Part shown: piece after piece, positions 34,694 through 43,015 of the stretch
Position numbering within the stretch: position 1 is the first letter of the stretch
How the letters are laid out: the number at the start of each line of letters is the position of its first letter
DNA from: CAVYGN01 sp964413265
Lineage (GTDB): Bacteria > Spirochaetota > Brevinematia > Brevinematales > JAOACQ01
Direction: 5' to 3'
DNA length: 64,000 nucleotides
Assembly: GCA_964413265.1 (NCBI GenBank)
Contig: CAYPRX010000037.1
Span: 124,001-188,000, forward strand
Notes under the pieces: generated by a model
The model's input: only the letters and a program-made list of their open reading frames with translations
Databases searched by the model: none
What the model was told of the DNA's origin: nothing
Program-made: the position numbers and the translations under genes

Positions 34694-35116
34694 TTACAGC
34701 AGTCGGCTTACCATGCTGGAGGCCTTTTTTGCCGATTCCTCGATTATCGTAATATTTTCTTTCAGAGTTTTATCATCTATCCCGCCGGTACTGTCATGCA
34801 CAAAGCGGAGAATGGAAGCCGATCCAATTATACCAGTAAGAATGTTGTTGAAATCATGAACCAAACGAGTATCGGTGCGCCTGCTCTTCCAAAAATATGA
34901 AGCCAGGAACATTATCATAGCCGCAGCGATGGAGCACCACAGAAATAATCTTATTTCGATAATCTCATTTTTCAATTCTGATCCTATCAGACCTTGTGCT
35001 ATCATTATATTTATTCTTTCTTCAATTGCTGCTAATAATATGTTATTTATGATAAATAGTATCACCAGGCAGATGAAAAGTGCTGAAATGATAAATATAA
35101 GATTCCGCAATTTCAT
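34694..35116 (-). CDS. Membrane HisKA-only protein lacking the kinase domain
   Basis: 140 residues. Two TM helices (about 5-30 and 57-76) and then a histidine-kinase dimerisation helix with an intact H-box (LVHDFNNILTGIIG). The frame stops at SRLL, right where the second DHp helix ends. There is no HATPase domain in any frame before the convergent dxr gene. Either a histidine kinase has lost its catalytic domain, or this is a membrane phospho-acceptor served by another kinase. It follows flgJ by 26 nt. Confidence 0.65.
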   Translation of the reverse strand: MKLRNLIFIISALFICLVILFIINNILLAAIEERINIMIAQGLIGSELKNEIIEIRLFLWCSIAAAMIMFLASYFWKSRRTDTRLVHDFNNILTGIIGSASILRFVHDSTGGIDDKTLKENITIIEESAKKASSMVSRLL

Positions 35117-35142
35117 AATGCTTAATCAGTAATATTGAAATT

Positions 35143-35463
35143 TTATCTATTTGATAAGAGGAATTTATAAACCATATCTCCAAGGCCTATACCGCCGGAT
35201 CTTGATATTAATTTTGAATATTCACTGTAAAGCATATCTTCAAAAATATCTTGTTTTAGACCGCCATTCAACCATTCGTCCTTGGGAACAGTATTTCTCA
35301 TTGATTTGAAAAGCTGTTCAATGAAAAGGGATTCAAATTCCTGGGATGTTTCTTTGATTTTTTTTTCATCCATTCCTTTATAATTTCTTTTCTCGAGTGA
35401 AGTTACCAGCCCGTTTTCAATATATTCCCGGGCCCTTAACATACTTTCGCTACCTAATTCCAT
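35143..35463 (-). CDS. flgJ: FlgJ-type rod-binding protein
   Basis: 106 residues, covering only the rod-binding domain (SQEFESLFIEQLFKSMRNTVPKDEWLNGG; GGIGLGDMVYKFL). FlgJ acts as scaffold or cap for rod assembly in the periplasm. The C-terminal muramidase of gammaproteobacterial FlgJ is absent, the usual case in spirochaetes and many other phyla. GGGAG precedes the ATG. It is unusual here in being away from other rod/ring genes. Confidence 0.85.
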   Translation of the reverse strand: MELGSESMLRAREYIENGLVTSLEKRNYKGMDEKKIKETSQEFESLFIEQLFKSMRNTVPKDEWLNGGLKQDIFEDMLYSEYSKLISRSGGIGLGDMVYKFLLSNR

Positions 35464-35505
35464 ATAAATTCTCCCGCTTAATTATCGGTGGAAGATATTT
35501 ATTCT

Positions 35506-37524
35506 TTAGGGAAGCACCCGGTCTTTTTTCCCTGTTTCATCTGCAGGCTTTTCAACATTTATGGGTTCAAAGAATAAAAAACCGGATCTCCTTGAGTATT
35601 TTTCGACATTCTTATCCCAGCTTACCCTGAATCCTAGAAAATTCTTCTTGCGAAGAAAAAGGGTACTGTTTGTGCCTATCTGCAGTGAGACACTAAAGTT
35701 CACTTCCTTTCCAGGGAGTATTTCCTTGACATTATCATTCCTGGAGATTAATTTTCCGGCATCTGTAAGGTATTCAATTTTGAAATTATTAACCTTTTCG
35801 GATGTCGTATTTTCAACTTCGACTACCAGTGAGATCTCTTTCTTGTCGGGAATAAAACTCTTAGAAGTTATTTTAATAACAACCGGTTCGGCACTGTATG
35901 ACTGCTTTAGCAGGTAAACGATCTCTCCCACGCCCAGCATCCATTCGTTTGGAGTGTAAGGCCCCCTTCTTCCAAACATGATCTTATAGAGATCGTTAAT
36001 CATAATGCCGTTAGCTATCTGCGAACTTGAACCGTTTTTTAATAATTGTAAATTCGCTCTGACAAAATTTTCTATGGCACTCATCTCAAAACCGTTTACA
36101 TCCATATTCTGGTAATCAAAATAATAGGATATGATAAGCCTGTTTAAGTAATTCGAGATAAACGGGTTTTTACTCAACCCTTCAAGACTCTCCGGTATTT
36201 TATCGTAATTTATATTAAAATCAATAATAACAAAATCTACACCAGCCGATAAAAGCGCCGGAAGTATTAAAGGATTTTCCATCAGCAGCTTATAATCCAT
36301 TCTATAAAATATGGGTTTTTTATGACCAGTTTTTTCGACTATATCCCGTATGTAATCAGCGGTAAAATAAAGCTTCCAAATGTAAAATCTGTTCTGTTCG
36401 GCAGGTACTTTCATCCTGTTTCGAATAAATTCGAATTTTTCATTAAAATCAAGTGTTTCCCATTTAGCGGGTACACTGATGCCGCAGTCACTAAAATAAT
36501 TATCAATAAGCTCTACACCATAATTACCGGGCATGAATATATCGGACATTCCGACATATGCGATATTTTCATTGGCCATCGCAGAAGTCAGCAATTTTAT
36601 GATGCTTTTCTTCCGGTTATCATCTAAAATTGATATGCAGCTGGGGTCTTCTTCATAACCATCACCCTTAAAATAAGATACTGTCTTATAACCCATTTTT
36701 TTCGTGTCAACTCCCTCTACATTCAGGCACTTCGCGTAAACTCCAAAATGCTTTTCCCTTTTCCCGATCATTCCAGCAAGGGCGATTGATTCATTTATTT
36801 TATCTATATCCCAGGGGGAATCAAGAGTTATATCCTCTTGAAATGTTTTCGTTATTCCGGAGAGCATTATTATGCCATCTGCTGAAATAAAATTAACCCA
36901 CTCAGGGATGTAATTCCAGTCAACCTCCTTCCCCTCCACGGATAAGATGCTTCTCTTTGAGATCCTTTCAAGTGAATCGATCCCCATAAAAACCTGTCCC
37001 TTGTCGAGAACAAACTTTGGACCGGTTTCGTTAATTACAAAACTGTTTTTAGAGATCACAGGAGCTTCTGGATTATCAATAAAACCTGAGGCTGTAATAT
37101 CGATCTTTCCCTCAATCCCCGGGTTTTCAGGGAAATAATAACCTATCCAGACCTGCTGATCGCGATAATAAACAAGTGTAACCCTGTCAGCACCGTCGAT
37201 ATTCCTGATTTTAGTCCCGTTGTTGTAGAACTCGGCCTGAATAACTGTATTTTCGGGAATTTTCTGGTCTGCTTTTTCCACTATCCTTGCAAAAAGTTTA
37301 ATCTTTTCAAATTTTAGATAAACTTTTTTATCAGTTTCAATTTTCAACTGATAATCGGTGTTGTACTGCTCATTGAGCTTTGTCAATTCATCATTGTTCA
37401 TTTCTATTTTAAGGAAGTTCGCTTCCAAAAACTTACGGATAGGCAAATAAAAAATATTGCAGGCAATAAGTATTACGGTGATTAAACTCAGGAACACTAT
37501 TGATAAATTACTCAGTATTTTCAT
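35506..37524 (-). CDS. Large exported protein of unknown function
   Basis: 672 residues. The N-terminus (MKILSNLSIVFLSLITVILIAC) is a signal anchor or lipoprotein signal; LIAC at 19-22 would be an acceptable lipobox. Residues about 60-200 look like a beta-rich domain. The central part (about 225-500), with segments such as VNFISADGIIML and HFGVYAKCLNV, has the alternation of a TIM-barrel sugar-hydrolase-like fold. Residues about 555-640 form an Ig-like domain (KKEISLVVEVENTTSEKVNNFKI). No family was recognised, and the glycosidase idea is an inference. It precedes flgJ by 42 nt. Confidence 0.6.
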   Translation of the reverse strand: MKILSNLSIVFLSLITVILIACNIFYLPIRKFLEANFLKIEMNNDELTKLNEQYNTDYQLKIETDKKVYLKFEKIKLFARIVEKADQKIPENTVIQAEFYNNGTKIRNIDGADRVTLVYYRDQQVWIGYYFPENPGIEGKIDITASGFIDNPEAPVISKNSFVINETGPKFVLDKGQVFMGIDSLERISKRSILSVEGKEVDWNYIPEWVNFISADGIIMLSGITKTFQEDITLDSPWDIDKINESIALAGMIGKREKHFGVYAKCLNVEGVDTKKMGYKTVSYFKGDGYEEDPSCISILDDNRKKSIIKLLTSAMANENIAYVGMSDIFMPGNYGVELIDNYFSDCGISVPAKWETLDFNEKFEFIRNRMKVPAEQNRFYIWKLYFTADYIRDIVEKTGHKKPIFYRMDYKLLMENPLILPALLSAGVDFVIIDFNINYDKIPESLEGLSKNPFISNYLNRLIISYYFDYQNMDVNGFEMSAIENFVRANLQLLKNGSSSQIANGIMINDLYKIMFGRRGPYTPNEWMLGVGEIVYLLKQSYSAEPVVIKITSKSFIPDKKEISLVVEVENTTSEKVNNFKIEYLTDAGKLISRNDNVKEILPGKEVNFSVSLQIGTNSTLFLRKKNFLGFRVSWDKNVEKYSRRSGFLFFEPINVEKPADETGKKDRVLP

Positions 37525-37534
37525 AAAGGCCGCC

Positions 37535-37729
37535 TTATTTCTTTTCCATCAGAGATTTTATGGGAAGATATACGAGGGCACCGACTATAATACCAAGTAT
37601 GAATACTGCAGGATAGAGTGTCAGGATCCTGTCGGGATATAACCTGAAGAAGAAAATAACAAAAAGAGAGGCCAGCAGGAAGGCTGCCCCATTCTCTATC
37701 ATTAGAATGAATAATAACCGTTTGCCCAT
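37535..37729 (-). CDS. Small two-TM membrane protein
   Basis: 64 residues with two hydrophobic helices (about 5-28 and 36-56) and a basic end (KSLMEKK). A strong GAGGAGG precedes the ATG. It lies 10 nt before the 672-residue protein and probably heads that operon. No family was recognised. Confidence 0.6.
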   Translation of the reverse strand: MGKRLLFILMIENGAAFLLASLFVIFFFRLYPDRILTLYPAVFILGIIVGALVYLPIKSLMEKK

Positions 37730-37884
37730 AAAATCCTCCTCGTAATTCTCATTTTATTATAGATTGCAGGTAAAAAAAATTAAAGAAAGATGATTAACCT
37801 ATGTTGTTCTTGGGAATAAAAAGTGTTAATTTGAATAATTATATACATTATTTTATACTTCTTATATCTGCAAAAGGAAATGCC

Positions 37885-38610
37885 ATGAAACCTCTTATAG
37901 CCATTGTTGAAGATGAAGAAGATATTGCCGAACTGGAGTCAATGTCGCTCCTGCGTGAGGGTTATAATACAAGAATATACAGGACAGGGGCTGATTTTCT
38001 CAGTGAACTCGAGAATGGAATGAATAATCTGGATATGATCATTCTTGATCTTATGCTGCCGGAAATTAACGGAACTGAAATACTTAAACTCATAAAAAAC
38101 AATCCGGCATTTGAGGCCTATAAAAACATACCCGTCATAATAGTGTCAGCAAGGAATACTGAACTTGACAAAGTTCTCGGACTTGAATTCGGGGCTGATG
38201 ATTATATTTCGAAGCCTTTCAGTCATGGAGAATTAGCGGCAAGGATAAAAGCCCTCTTGAGGAGATCTTCCGGTACATTTCAGTCAAAGCAGTCTGGAAC
38301 TCCACCGAATAAAATAACAAGGGTCGGCAATATCGAAATCAATGAGGACAAATTCCAGGTTTTTATAGATAGTAAAGAAATAAAACTGACTTCGGTAGAG
38401 TTCAGGATACTGGTGATATTATCAAGGAGAAAGGGCTGGGTATTCGATAGGAACAAGCTTATGGACCAGATCTGGAGTGGAGAAAAGATAATCACCGGCA
38501 GGACAATCGATGTTCATATCAAGCATCTGAGAGAAAAACTTGAACCTTATGGGTCTTATATCAAAACCGTGAGGGGTGTCGGATATAAGATTGACGACAG
38601 GTTTGATTAA
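37885..38610 (+). CDS. PhoB/PhoP-type response regulator
   Basis: 241 residues from ATG 37885, with AAAAGGA upstream; the frame extends 84 nt further without a ribosome site. Receiver domain with EDEED (acidic pocket), the phospho-aspartate in IILDLMLPEI, and K in ISKPF. The OmpR-type winged helix ends GRTIDVHIKHLREKLEPYG...KTVRGVGYK, close to PhoB. The PHO-like promoters and pst genes nearby make it the probable phosphate regulator. No partner PhoR kinase is encoded beside it, which is unusual. Confidence 0.85.
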   Translation: MKPLIAIVEDEEDIAELESMSLLREGYNTRIYRTGADFLSELENGMNNLDMIILDLMLPEINGTEILKLIKNNPAFEAYKNIPVIIVSARNTELDKVLGLEFGADDYISKPFSHGELAARIKALLRRSSGTFQSKQSGTPPNKITRVGNIEINEDKFQVFIDSKEIKLTSVEFRILVILSRRKGWVFDRNKLMDQIWSGEKIITGRTIDVHIKHLREKLEPYGSYIKTVRGVGYKIDDRFD

Positions 38611-38642
38611 AATAATATCCTCCTTAGCATTTCTCTGTGAGC

Positions 38643-38696
38643 TTCATCTAAAATTATCATAAAATTCATCTTTACTTAACAATAATTACCTAATAT
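38643..38696 (+). promoter_or_regulatory. PHO-box-type promoter of the PHP-GT4 gene
   Basis: Four hexamers at an exact 11-bp period: TTCATC (38643), TTATCA (38654), TTCATC (38665), TTAACA (38676). After 9 nt comes TAATAT (38691-38696), a good -10. The pattern agrees with the Bacillus PhoP consensus TT(A/C/T)ACA repeated every 11 bp, and with the two other arrays in this window. The ATG is 34 nt past the -10. Confidence 0.7.
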
Positions 38697-38729
38697 ATTG
38701 CGTGATAAAAAATTGGGGGGAAAAATATT

Positions 38730-41174
38730 ATGGCAAAAGCTGATTTGCATGTACATTCAAAATTTTCCAAACACCCATCAGAATGGTTCCTTCAAAGGAT
38801 CGGAACTGCGGAATCCTACACTGAACCGGCTTTAATTTATGCAAAGGCAAAAGAAAATGGAATGACATTTGTCACAATTACAGATCATAATACTTCTGAA
38901 GGGGCATTTTTTTTAAAGGCAAAACATCCCGCTGAAATAATTATTGGAATGGAAGCAACCACTTATTTTCCGGAAGACGGCTGTAAGATTCATATACTTA
39001 TCTACGGAATGAATGAGGCTCAATTTGATGAGATAAATATAATAAGACAGGATATATATAAGCTCAGGGATTATATAAAAAAGGAGAACCTGGCTTACTC
39101 AGTCGCTCATGCCAATTATTCAGTAAACCGGAAACTTAAGCAGGAACACCTTGAAAAGCTAATCCTCCTTTTCGATATTTTTGAGGTCCTGAATGGTGCA
39201 AGAAATAAGCGTATGAATTTGGACTGGCTCGGCCTCTTGACTTCCCTTACGAAATCGGATATAGATAAGCTTTATGAAAAGCATAAAATTGAACCCTTCA
39301 GCCAGGATCCATGGATAAAGGGCTTTACAGGGGGGTCTGATGATCATGCTGGCCTGTTCATAGGTAAAACTTATACAAGTGCTGAAGCTGAGACTGCAGA
39401 TGAATTTTTAGACCAGCTCAAATTAAAAAAAACATTATCAGGAGGCAGGCATAATAACTTTCAAGGTCTTGTTTTTGCTATATATAAGATAGCCTATGAG
39501 TTTTCAAAAACAAAAAGCAGGGCTATAACAAATAATTTCGTAAGCCAGCTGACTGATTTTATATTTGATAAGAAGGATATCGACATCAAAGGGAAGATGG
39601 TATTCTCTCATATGAAGAAGAAGAAAAAACAGACGCTGCCTTACCACTTGATCGATGATCTTATCAAGAGTGTAAAATTCAACAATTACACTAATATTGA
39701 TGACACTTTAAATCTTGTCTATGAAAAACTGGCCAACATATCGGATCATTTTATATGTTACTGTATTGAGTCTATCAGGAAAGACCTATCAAAGGGAAAT
39801 ATAGTCTCCCTTATGCGTGATTTTTCAATCTCTCTTCCCGGGATTTTCCTTTCAGTACCATTCTTAACTGCATTCATGCATTTATTTAATAACCGCAACC
39901 TTTCAAAAGAACTGTCTGACTCTCTGAACAAGGGAAATGGAATATTTTCGGATAAGAAAATCCTCTGGTTTACCGATACGCTGATGGACCTGAACGGCGT
40001 GTCGGTTGTATTAAAAAAAATAGCATATCAGAGTACTCTCAGCGGTAAAAACATGAAGATAATGGCCTGCCTCTATGAAGAAGAAAAGGATGAAAAAATA
40101 CCCTCTAACGCCATCACCTTCGAGCCTGTATATTCATTCAAAATGCCGTATTATGAAAGTCTCAGGATAAGGATACCATCGCTCCTGAAAATCTTACAGG
40201 AGGTTTATAAATACGACCCTGATGAGATCTATATTTCAACACCGGGTGCCATGGGTCTTGCAGGACTATTGATAGCGAAGCTTTTAAACGTCAAGTCTGT
40301 CGGTGTTTTTCATACAGATTTCACACTCCAGGCACAGATTCTGATGAAAGACTCCGATGCTTCTTCAATGGTTGAAAACTATCTAAGATGGTTTTATAAC
40401 AATTGCGAAGAGATTAAAGCACCTACAGCTGAATATGCCTCTATCCTTGAAAAAAGGGGCTATCTGAAGCATAAGATCGGATTATTCCGGAGAGGATTCG
40501 ATTCAGGTTTATTTAAACCACGTCCGAATAAAAGTCATTATTTCAAAACCTGGCATTCACTTAAAAAGGGGATTAATCTTCTATATACAGGTCGCATCTC
40601 GAAAGATAAAAATCTTGATATTCTAATTGAAGCGTATGAAAAAGTGTTAAAAAAGAAAAAGGATATTAACCTGATTTTTGTCGGTGACGGTCCTTATCTG
40701 GAAGAATTGCGTAAAAAATTTTCAGAAGAAAGCAGGATTCTCTTTACCGGTGAGATACCGCATGAAGAGCTTCCGGAAATTTATTCTGATGCTGATCTTT
40801 TTGTTTTTCCCAGCACGACTGATACTTTTGGAATGGCAGTCCTTGAGGCCCAGGCCTGCGGGCTTCCAGCTATCGTTTCTGAAAAGGGTGGTCCGAAGGA
40901 AATTATCCAGGAAGGGTTAACCGGTTATACTGCAATTTCGGATGATAAAAAAGACTGGGTTGAGAAGATAGAATATATGTATGTGCTGATAAAGACCAAA
41001 CCGCACCGTTACGGAGAGATGTGCCTGGCGTCGTGGATGAGAATGTCAGAAAATTACAGCTGGGACAATCTGATCAGCGACATGTACGAAGAAAAACACA
41101 ACAGGAGAAACAGCATCATCCATATCAAAAAGGCGGGGAAAACAAATGAAGCCAATTTGCAGCCCGTTTTATAA
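38730..41174 (+). CDS. PHP phosphoesterase - GT4 glycosyltransferase fusion
   Basis: 814 residues. Residues 1-250 are a PHP metal-dependent phosphoesterase with its ligands intact: H7 and H9 (DLHVHS), D52-H53 (TDHN), E75, H127 and D204/H206 (SDDH). Residues about 250-400 are a helical linker without known match. Residues about 410-800 are a GT-B fold, GT4 family: NGVSVVLKKIA acceptor loop, LLYTGRISKDKNLDIL, LIFVGDGPYLEEL and a D-x7-E donor motif (DTFGMAVLE). No TM helix is evident. It has GGGGGG-type ribosome site and sits behind a PHO-like promoter. The substrate is not known; a lipid acceptor is inferred from regulation. Confidence 0.85.
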   Translation: MAKADLHVHSKFSKHPSEWFLQRIGTAESYTEPALIYAKAKENGMTFVTITDHNTSEGAFFLKAKHPAEIIIGMEATTYFPEDGCKIHILIYGMNEAQFDEINIIRQDIYKLRDYIKKENLAYSVAHANYSVNRKLKQEHLEKLILLFDIFEVLNGARNKRMNLDWLGLLTSLTKSDIDKLYEKHKIEPFSQDPWIKGFTGGSDDHAGLFIGKTYTSAEAETADEFLDQLKLKKTLSGGRHNNFQGLVFAIYKIAYEFSKTKSRAITNNFVSQLTDFIFDKKDIDIKGKMVFSHMKKKKKQTLPYHLIDDLIKSVKFNNYTNIDDTLNLVYEKLANISDHFICYCIESIRKDLSKGNIVSLMRDFSISLPGIFLSVPFLTAFMHLFNNRNLSKELSDSLNKGNGIFSDKKILWFTDTLMDLNGVSVVLKKIAYQSTLSGKNMKIMACLYEEEKDEKIPSNAITFEPVYSFKMPYYESLRIRIPSLLKILQEVYKYDPDEIYISTPGAMGLAGLLIAKLLNVKSVGVFHTDFTLQAQILMKDSDASSMVENYLRWFYNNCEEIKAPTAEYASILEKRGYLKHKIGLFRRGFDSGLFKPRPNKSHYFKTWHSLKKGINLLYTGRISKDKNLDILIEAYEKVLKKKKDINLIFVGDGPYLEELRKKFSEESRILFTGEIPHEELPEIYSDADLFVFPSTTDTFGMAVLEAQACGLPAIVSEKGGPKEIIQEGLTGYTAISDDKKDWVEKIEYMYVLIKTKPHRYGEMCLASWMRMSENYSWDNLISDMYEEKHNRRNSIIHIKKAGKTNEANLQPVL

Positions 41175-41185
41175 ATGGGACTTTT

Positions 41186-42412
41186 ATGAAAATAGCGGGC
41201 ATCAACAACAAGGGTTCTTGGATTAAAGAAAGCGGGTTCAGGGTCTTCAGGAAAGTTAATAATCCGCCGGTTCAAAGAGAAAACATAGGAAAATTAATTT
41301 CAAGCTTTTATTATGTCAGAGAGGATGAAAAGGTCATAGATCTTGCTTCAGATCTGGATAAAAATAGGCATATCCAGGCTGTCGGTGTTACAGACGGCAG
41401 GGACAATATTAAGGGAATAATATTAAAAAAAGATTTATTTGATGTTCTTGGTAAACCCTATGGACAGGACATTTTAAAACATAAAAAAGTTGACAGATTC
41501 AGGGTTACAACCATGAAGTTCGGTTTTGACAGGAGCATATTGTCTGTGGCAGAGGAGATTCAACCCTTTCTCAGTAAAACCGATCCAGAATTTTTTCTTC
41601 TTTACAGAGATGAGAACAAATATGCAGGAATTTTCAACTCTATCGATATGATGATGTATTTATCACTGATGACCCAGAGGGATATGCAGCTTGCAAGGAA
41701 CCTGCAGAACAGGATAGTTAGAGAAGATCTCTTTATAAATAAAGAAAATTTTAAATTGAGCTGCGCATCCAGTATGGCAAAGGGGATTGGAGGTGATTAC
41801 TACAGCGTTACTAATTATGATAACGGAAAATGGTTTATTACGATATGTGATGTCTGCGGAAAAGGACTTGCTGCTTCGCTCGTATCTACCAGCATCGCGG
41901 GGATGCTCAATATTTATGATTTTAAAAACGGACCTGAAGGATTTATTTCCAAATTGAATTATTATATATGCAGAACATTTGATTTTGTAACGGCTGCTTT
42001 TATCGATTTTGATGAAGAGAGCGGTTTACTCAGGATTTTTGATATGGGCCATTCGTATATTTATCTTTTCAAATCCGATAAATTGTACAGACTCAAGACT
42101 TCTGGAGGTAATATACCTCTCGGGATACATGAAAACGTTATTCCTGTTGGAGATAATTATAAACTGCAGTACGGCGATATGTTTATTCTGATCACAGACG
42201 GAATAGTCGAACAGACAAACTCGAAGGGAGAAGAATTCGGCGAAAAGAGATTCTATCGAATTATCAAAACACATAAGAATTCAGAGATCGGAAGGATCAA
42301 GGATAAACTGCTTGAAGAAATAGCATCCTTCCGTGCCCCCCTTACGCAAAACGATGATATCACGGCAGTATTACTCAGCTACAGTGGTATCTCTCCAACT
42401 TCCTCTAAATAA
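41186..42412 (+). CDS. CBS-domain SpoIIE/RsbU-type PP2C phosphatase
   Basis: 408 residues. A CBS-like pair (about 30-165; VREDEKVIDLASDL, YAGIFNSIDMMMYL) precedes a SpoIIE-type phosphatase. The metal aspartates are present: GGDYYSV, CDVCGKGLAASLVS, LITDGIVEQ and QNDDITAVLL. Such enzymes dephosphorylate anti-sigma antagonists, so a partner-switch target is expected but none is encoded nearby. It starts 11 nt after the PHP-GT4 gene and is probably cotranscribed under phosphate control. Its 3' end overlaps convergent sixA by 34 nt. Confidence 0.88.
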   Translation: MKIAGINNKGSWIKESGFRVFRKVNNPPVQRENIGKLISSFYYVREDEKVIDLASDLDKNRHIQAVGVTDGRDNIKGIILKKDLFDVLGKPYGQDILKHKKVDRFRVTTMKFGFDRSILSVAEEIQPFLSKTDPEFFLLYRDENKYAGIFNSIDMMMYLSLMTQRDMQLARNLQNRIVREDLFINKENFKLSCASSMAKGIGGDYYSVTNYDNGKWFITICDVCGKGLAASLVSTSIAGMLNIYDFKNGPEGFISKLNYYICRTFDFVTAAFIDFDEESGLLRIFDMGHSYIYLFKSDKLYRLKTSGGNIPLGIHENVIPVGDNYKLQYGDMFILITDGIVEQTNSKGEEFGEKRFYRIIKTHKNSEIGRIKDKLLEEIASFRAPLTQNDDITAVLLSYSGISPTSSK

Positions 42413-42915
42413 GGTTCATGTCTTTTAAATGGAAATTCTTCACCGTCATCGAGGTTATATGTAAGGCTTATCTTTCCATATGGAAATTCAACTATCTCGA
42501 TTTCAACTATGGATGGTTTTTTAAAATAAGGCATCCTTTTTTTATCACTGATTATCTCGCTTATTACCAGCGGCAGATCGGGGTTATGACCTACAAGGAA
42601 GATCTTTTCAGCACTTTCCGGCAGACTTTTTATCAAATTTTGGAATTTAATGAAATCAAAACCGGGATTGAGGATTTCATTGATCATATAATGACGGGGC
42701 TTTATCTCTTTTTTGATAAATTCCGCAGTTTGGACATTCTTGACATAGTCGGAAGTTATCAAAAAGTCAATATCATGCTTATAAAATTTCAATAACTGTT
42801 GCGCAAACCTCCTAGCCCTGAAATTTCCGGTCTTGCTTAAAGGACGCAGACTGTTGTCTTTTTCCCAGAATTCCTTTTCCACGGCTTTGGAATGCCTGAT
42901 AAAACCTATTATCAC
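42379..42915 (-). CDS. SixA-like histidine phosphatase
   Basis: 178 residues, GTG start with a strong AGGAGGTGA. Histidine phosphatase superfamily, branch 1: catalytic RH at residues 7-8 (FIRHSKA) and the second histidine in FLVGHNPDL. Length and the RHxKA form are those of SixA, a phosphohistidine phosphatase; related proteins occur with polyphosphate-linked CHAD domains. It stands behind its own PHO-like promoter, so expression in phosphate starvation is predicted. Confidence 0.82.
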   Translation of the reverse strand: MIIGFIRHSKAVEKEFWEKDNSLRPLSKTGNFRARRFAQQLLKFYKHDIDFLITSDYVKNVQTAEFIKKEIKPRHYMINEILNPGFDFIKFQNLIKSLPESAEKIFLVGHNPDLPLVISEIISDKKRMPYFKKPSIVEIEIVEFPYGKISLTYNLDDGEEFPFKRHEPYLEEVGEIPL

Positions 42916-42947
42916 AAATCACCTCCTTCTGATAACAAAACATCAAA

Positions 42948-43001
42948 ATTTTAATCCCTATTTGTTAAGGATAAATTAAATTATAATAAATTTTCAGTAA
43001 A
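42948..43001 (-). promoter_or_regulatory. PHO-box-type promoter of sixA
   Basis: On the minus strand: TTTACT (43001-42996), TTTATT (42990-42985), TTAATT (42979-42974), TTAACA (42968-42963), each start 11 bp from the next. Nine nt later comes TAAAAT (42953-42948). The two middle hexamers match only four of six positions and the DNA is A+T-rich, but the spacing to the -10 is identical to the other two arrays. Confidence 0.55.
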
Positions 43002-43015
43002 AATTGCCTTTTGGG

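Noticed and set aside
37795..37816. TTAACC upstream of the response regulator as a fourth PHO box
   Set aside because: The hexamers 11 bp on either side do not match and there is no -10 at 9 nt.
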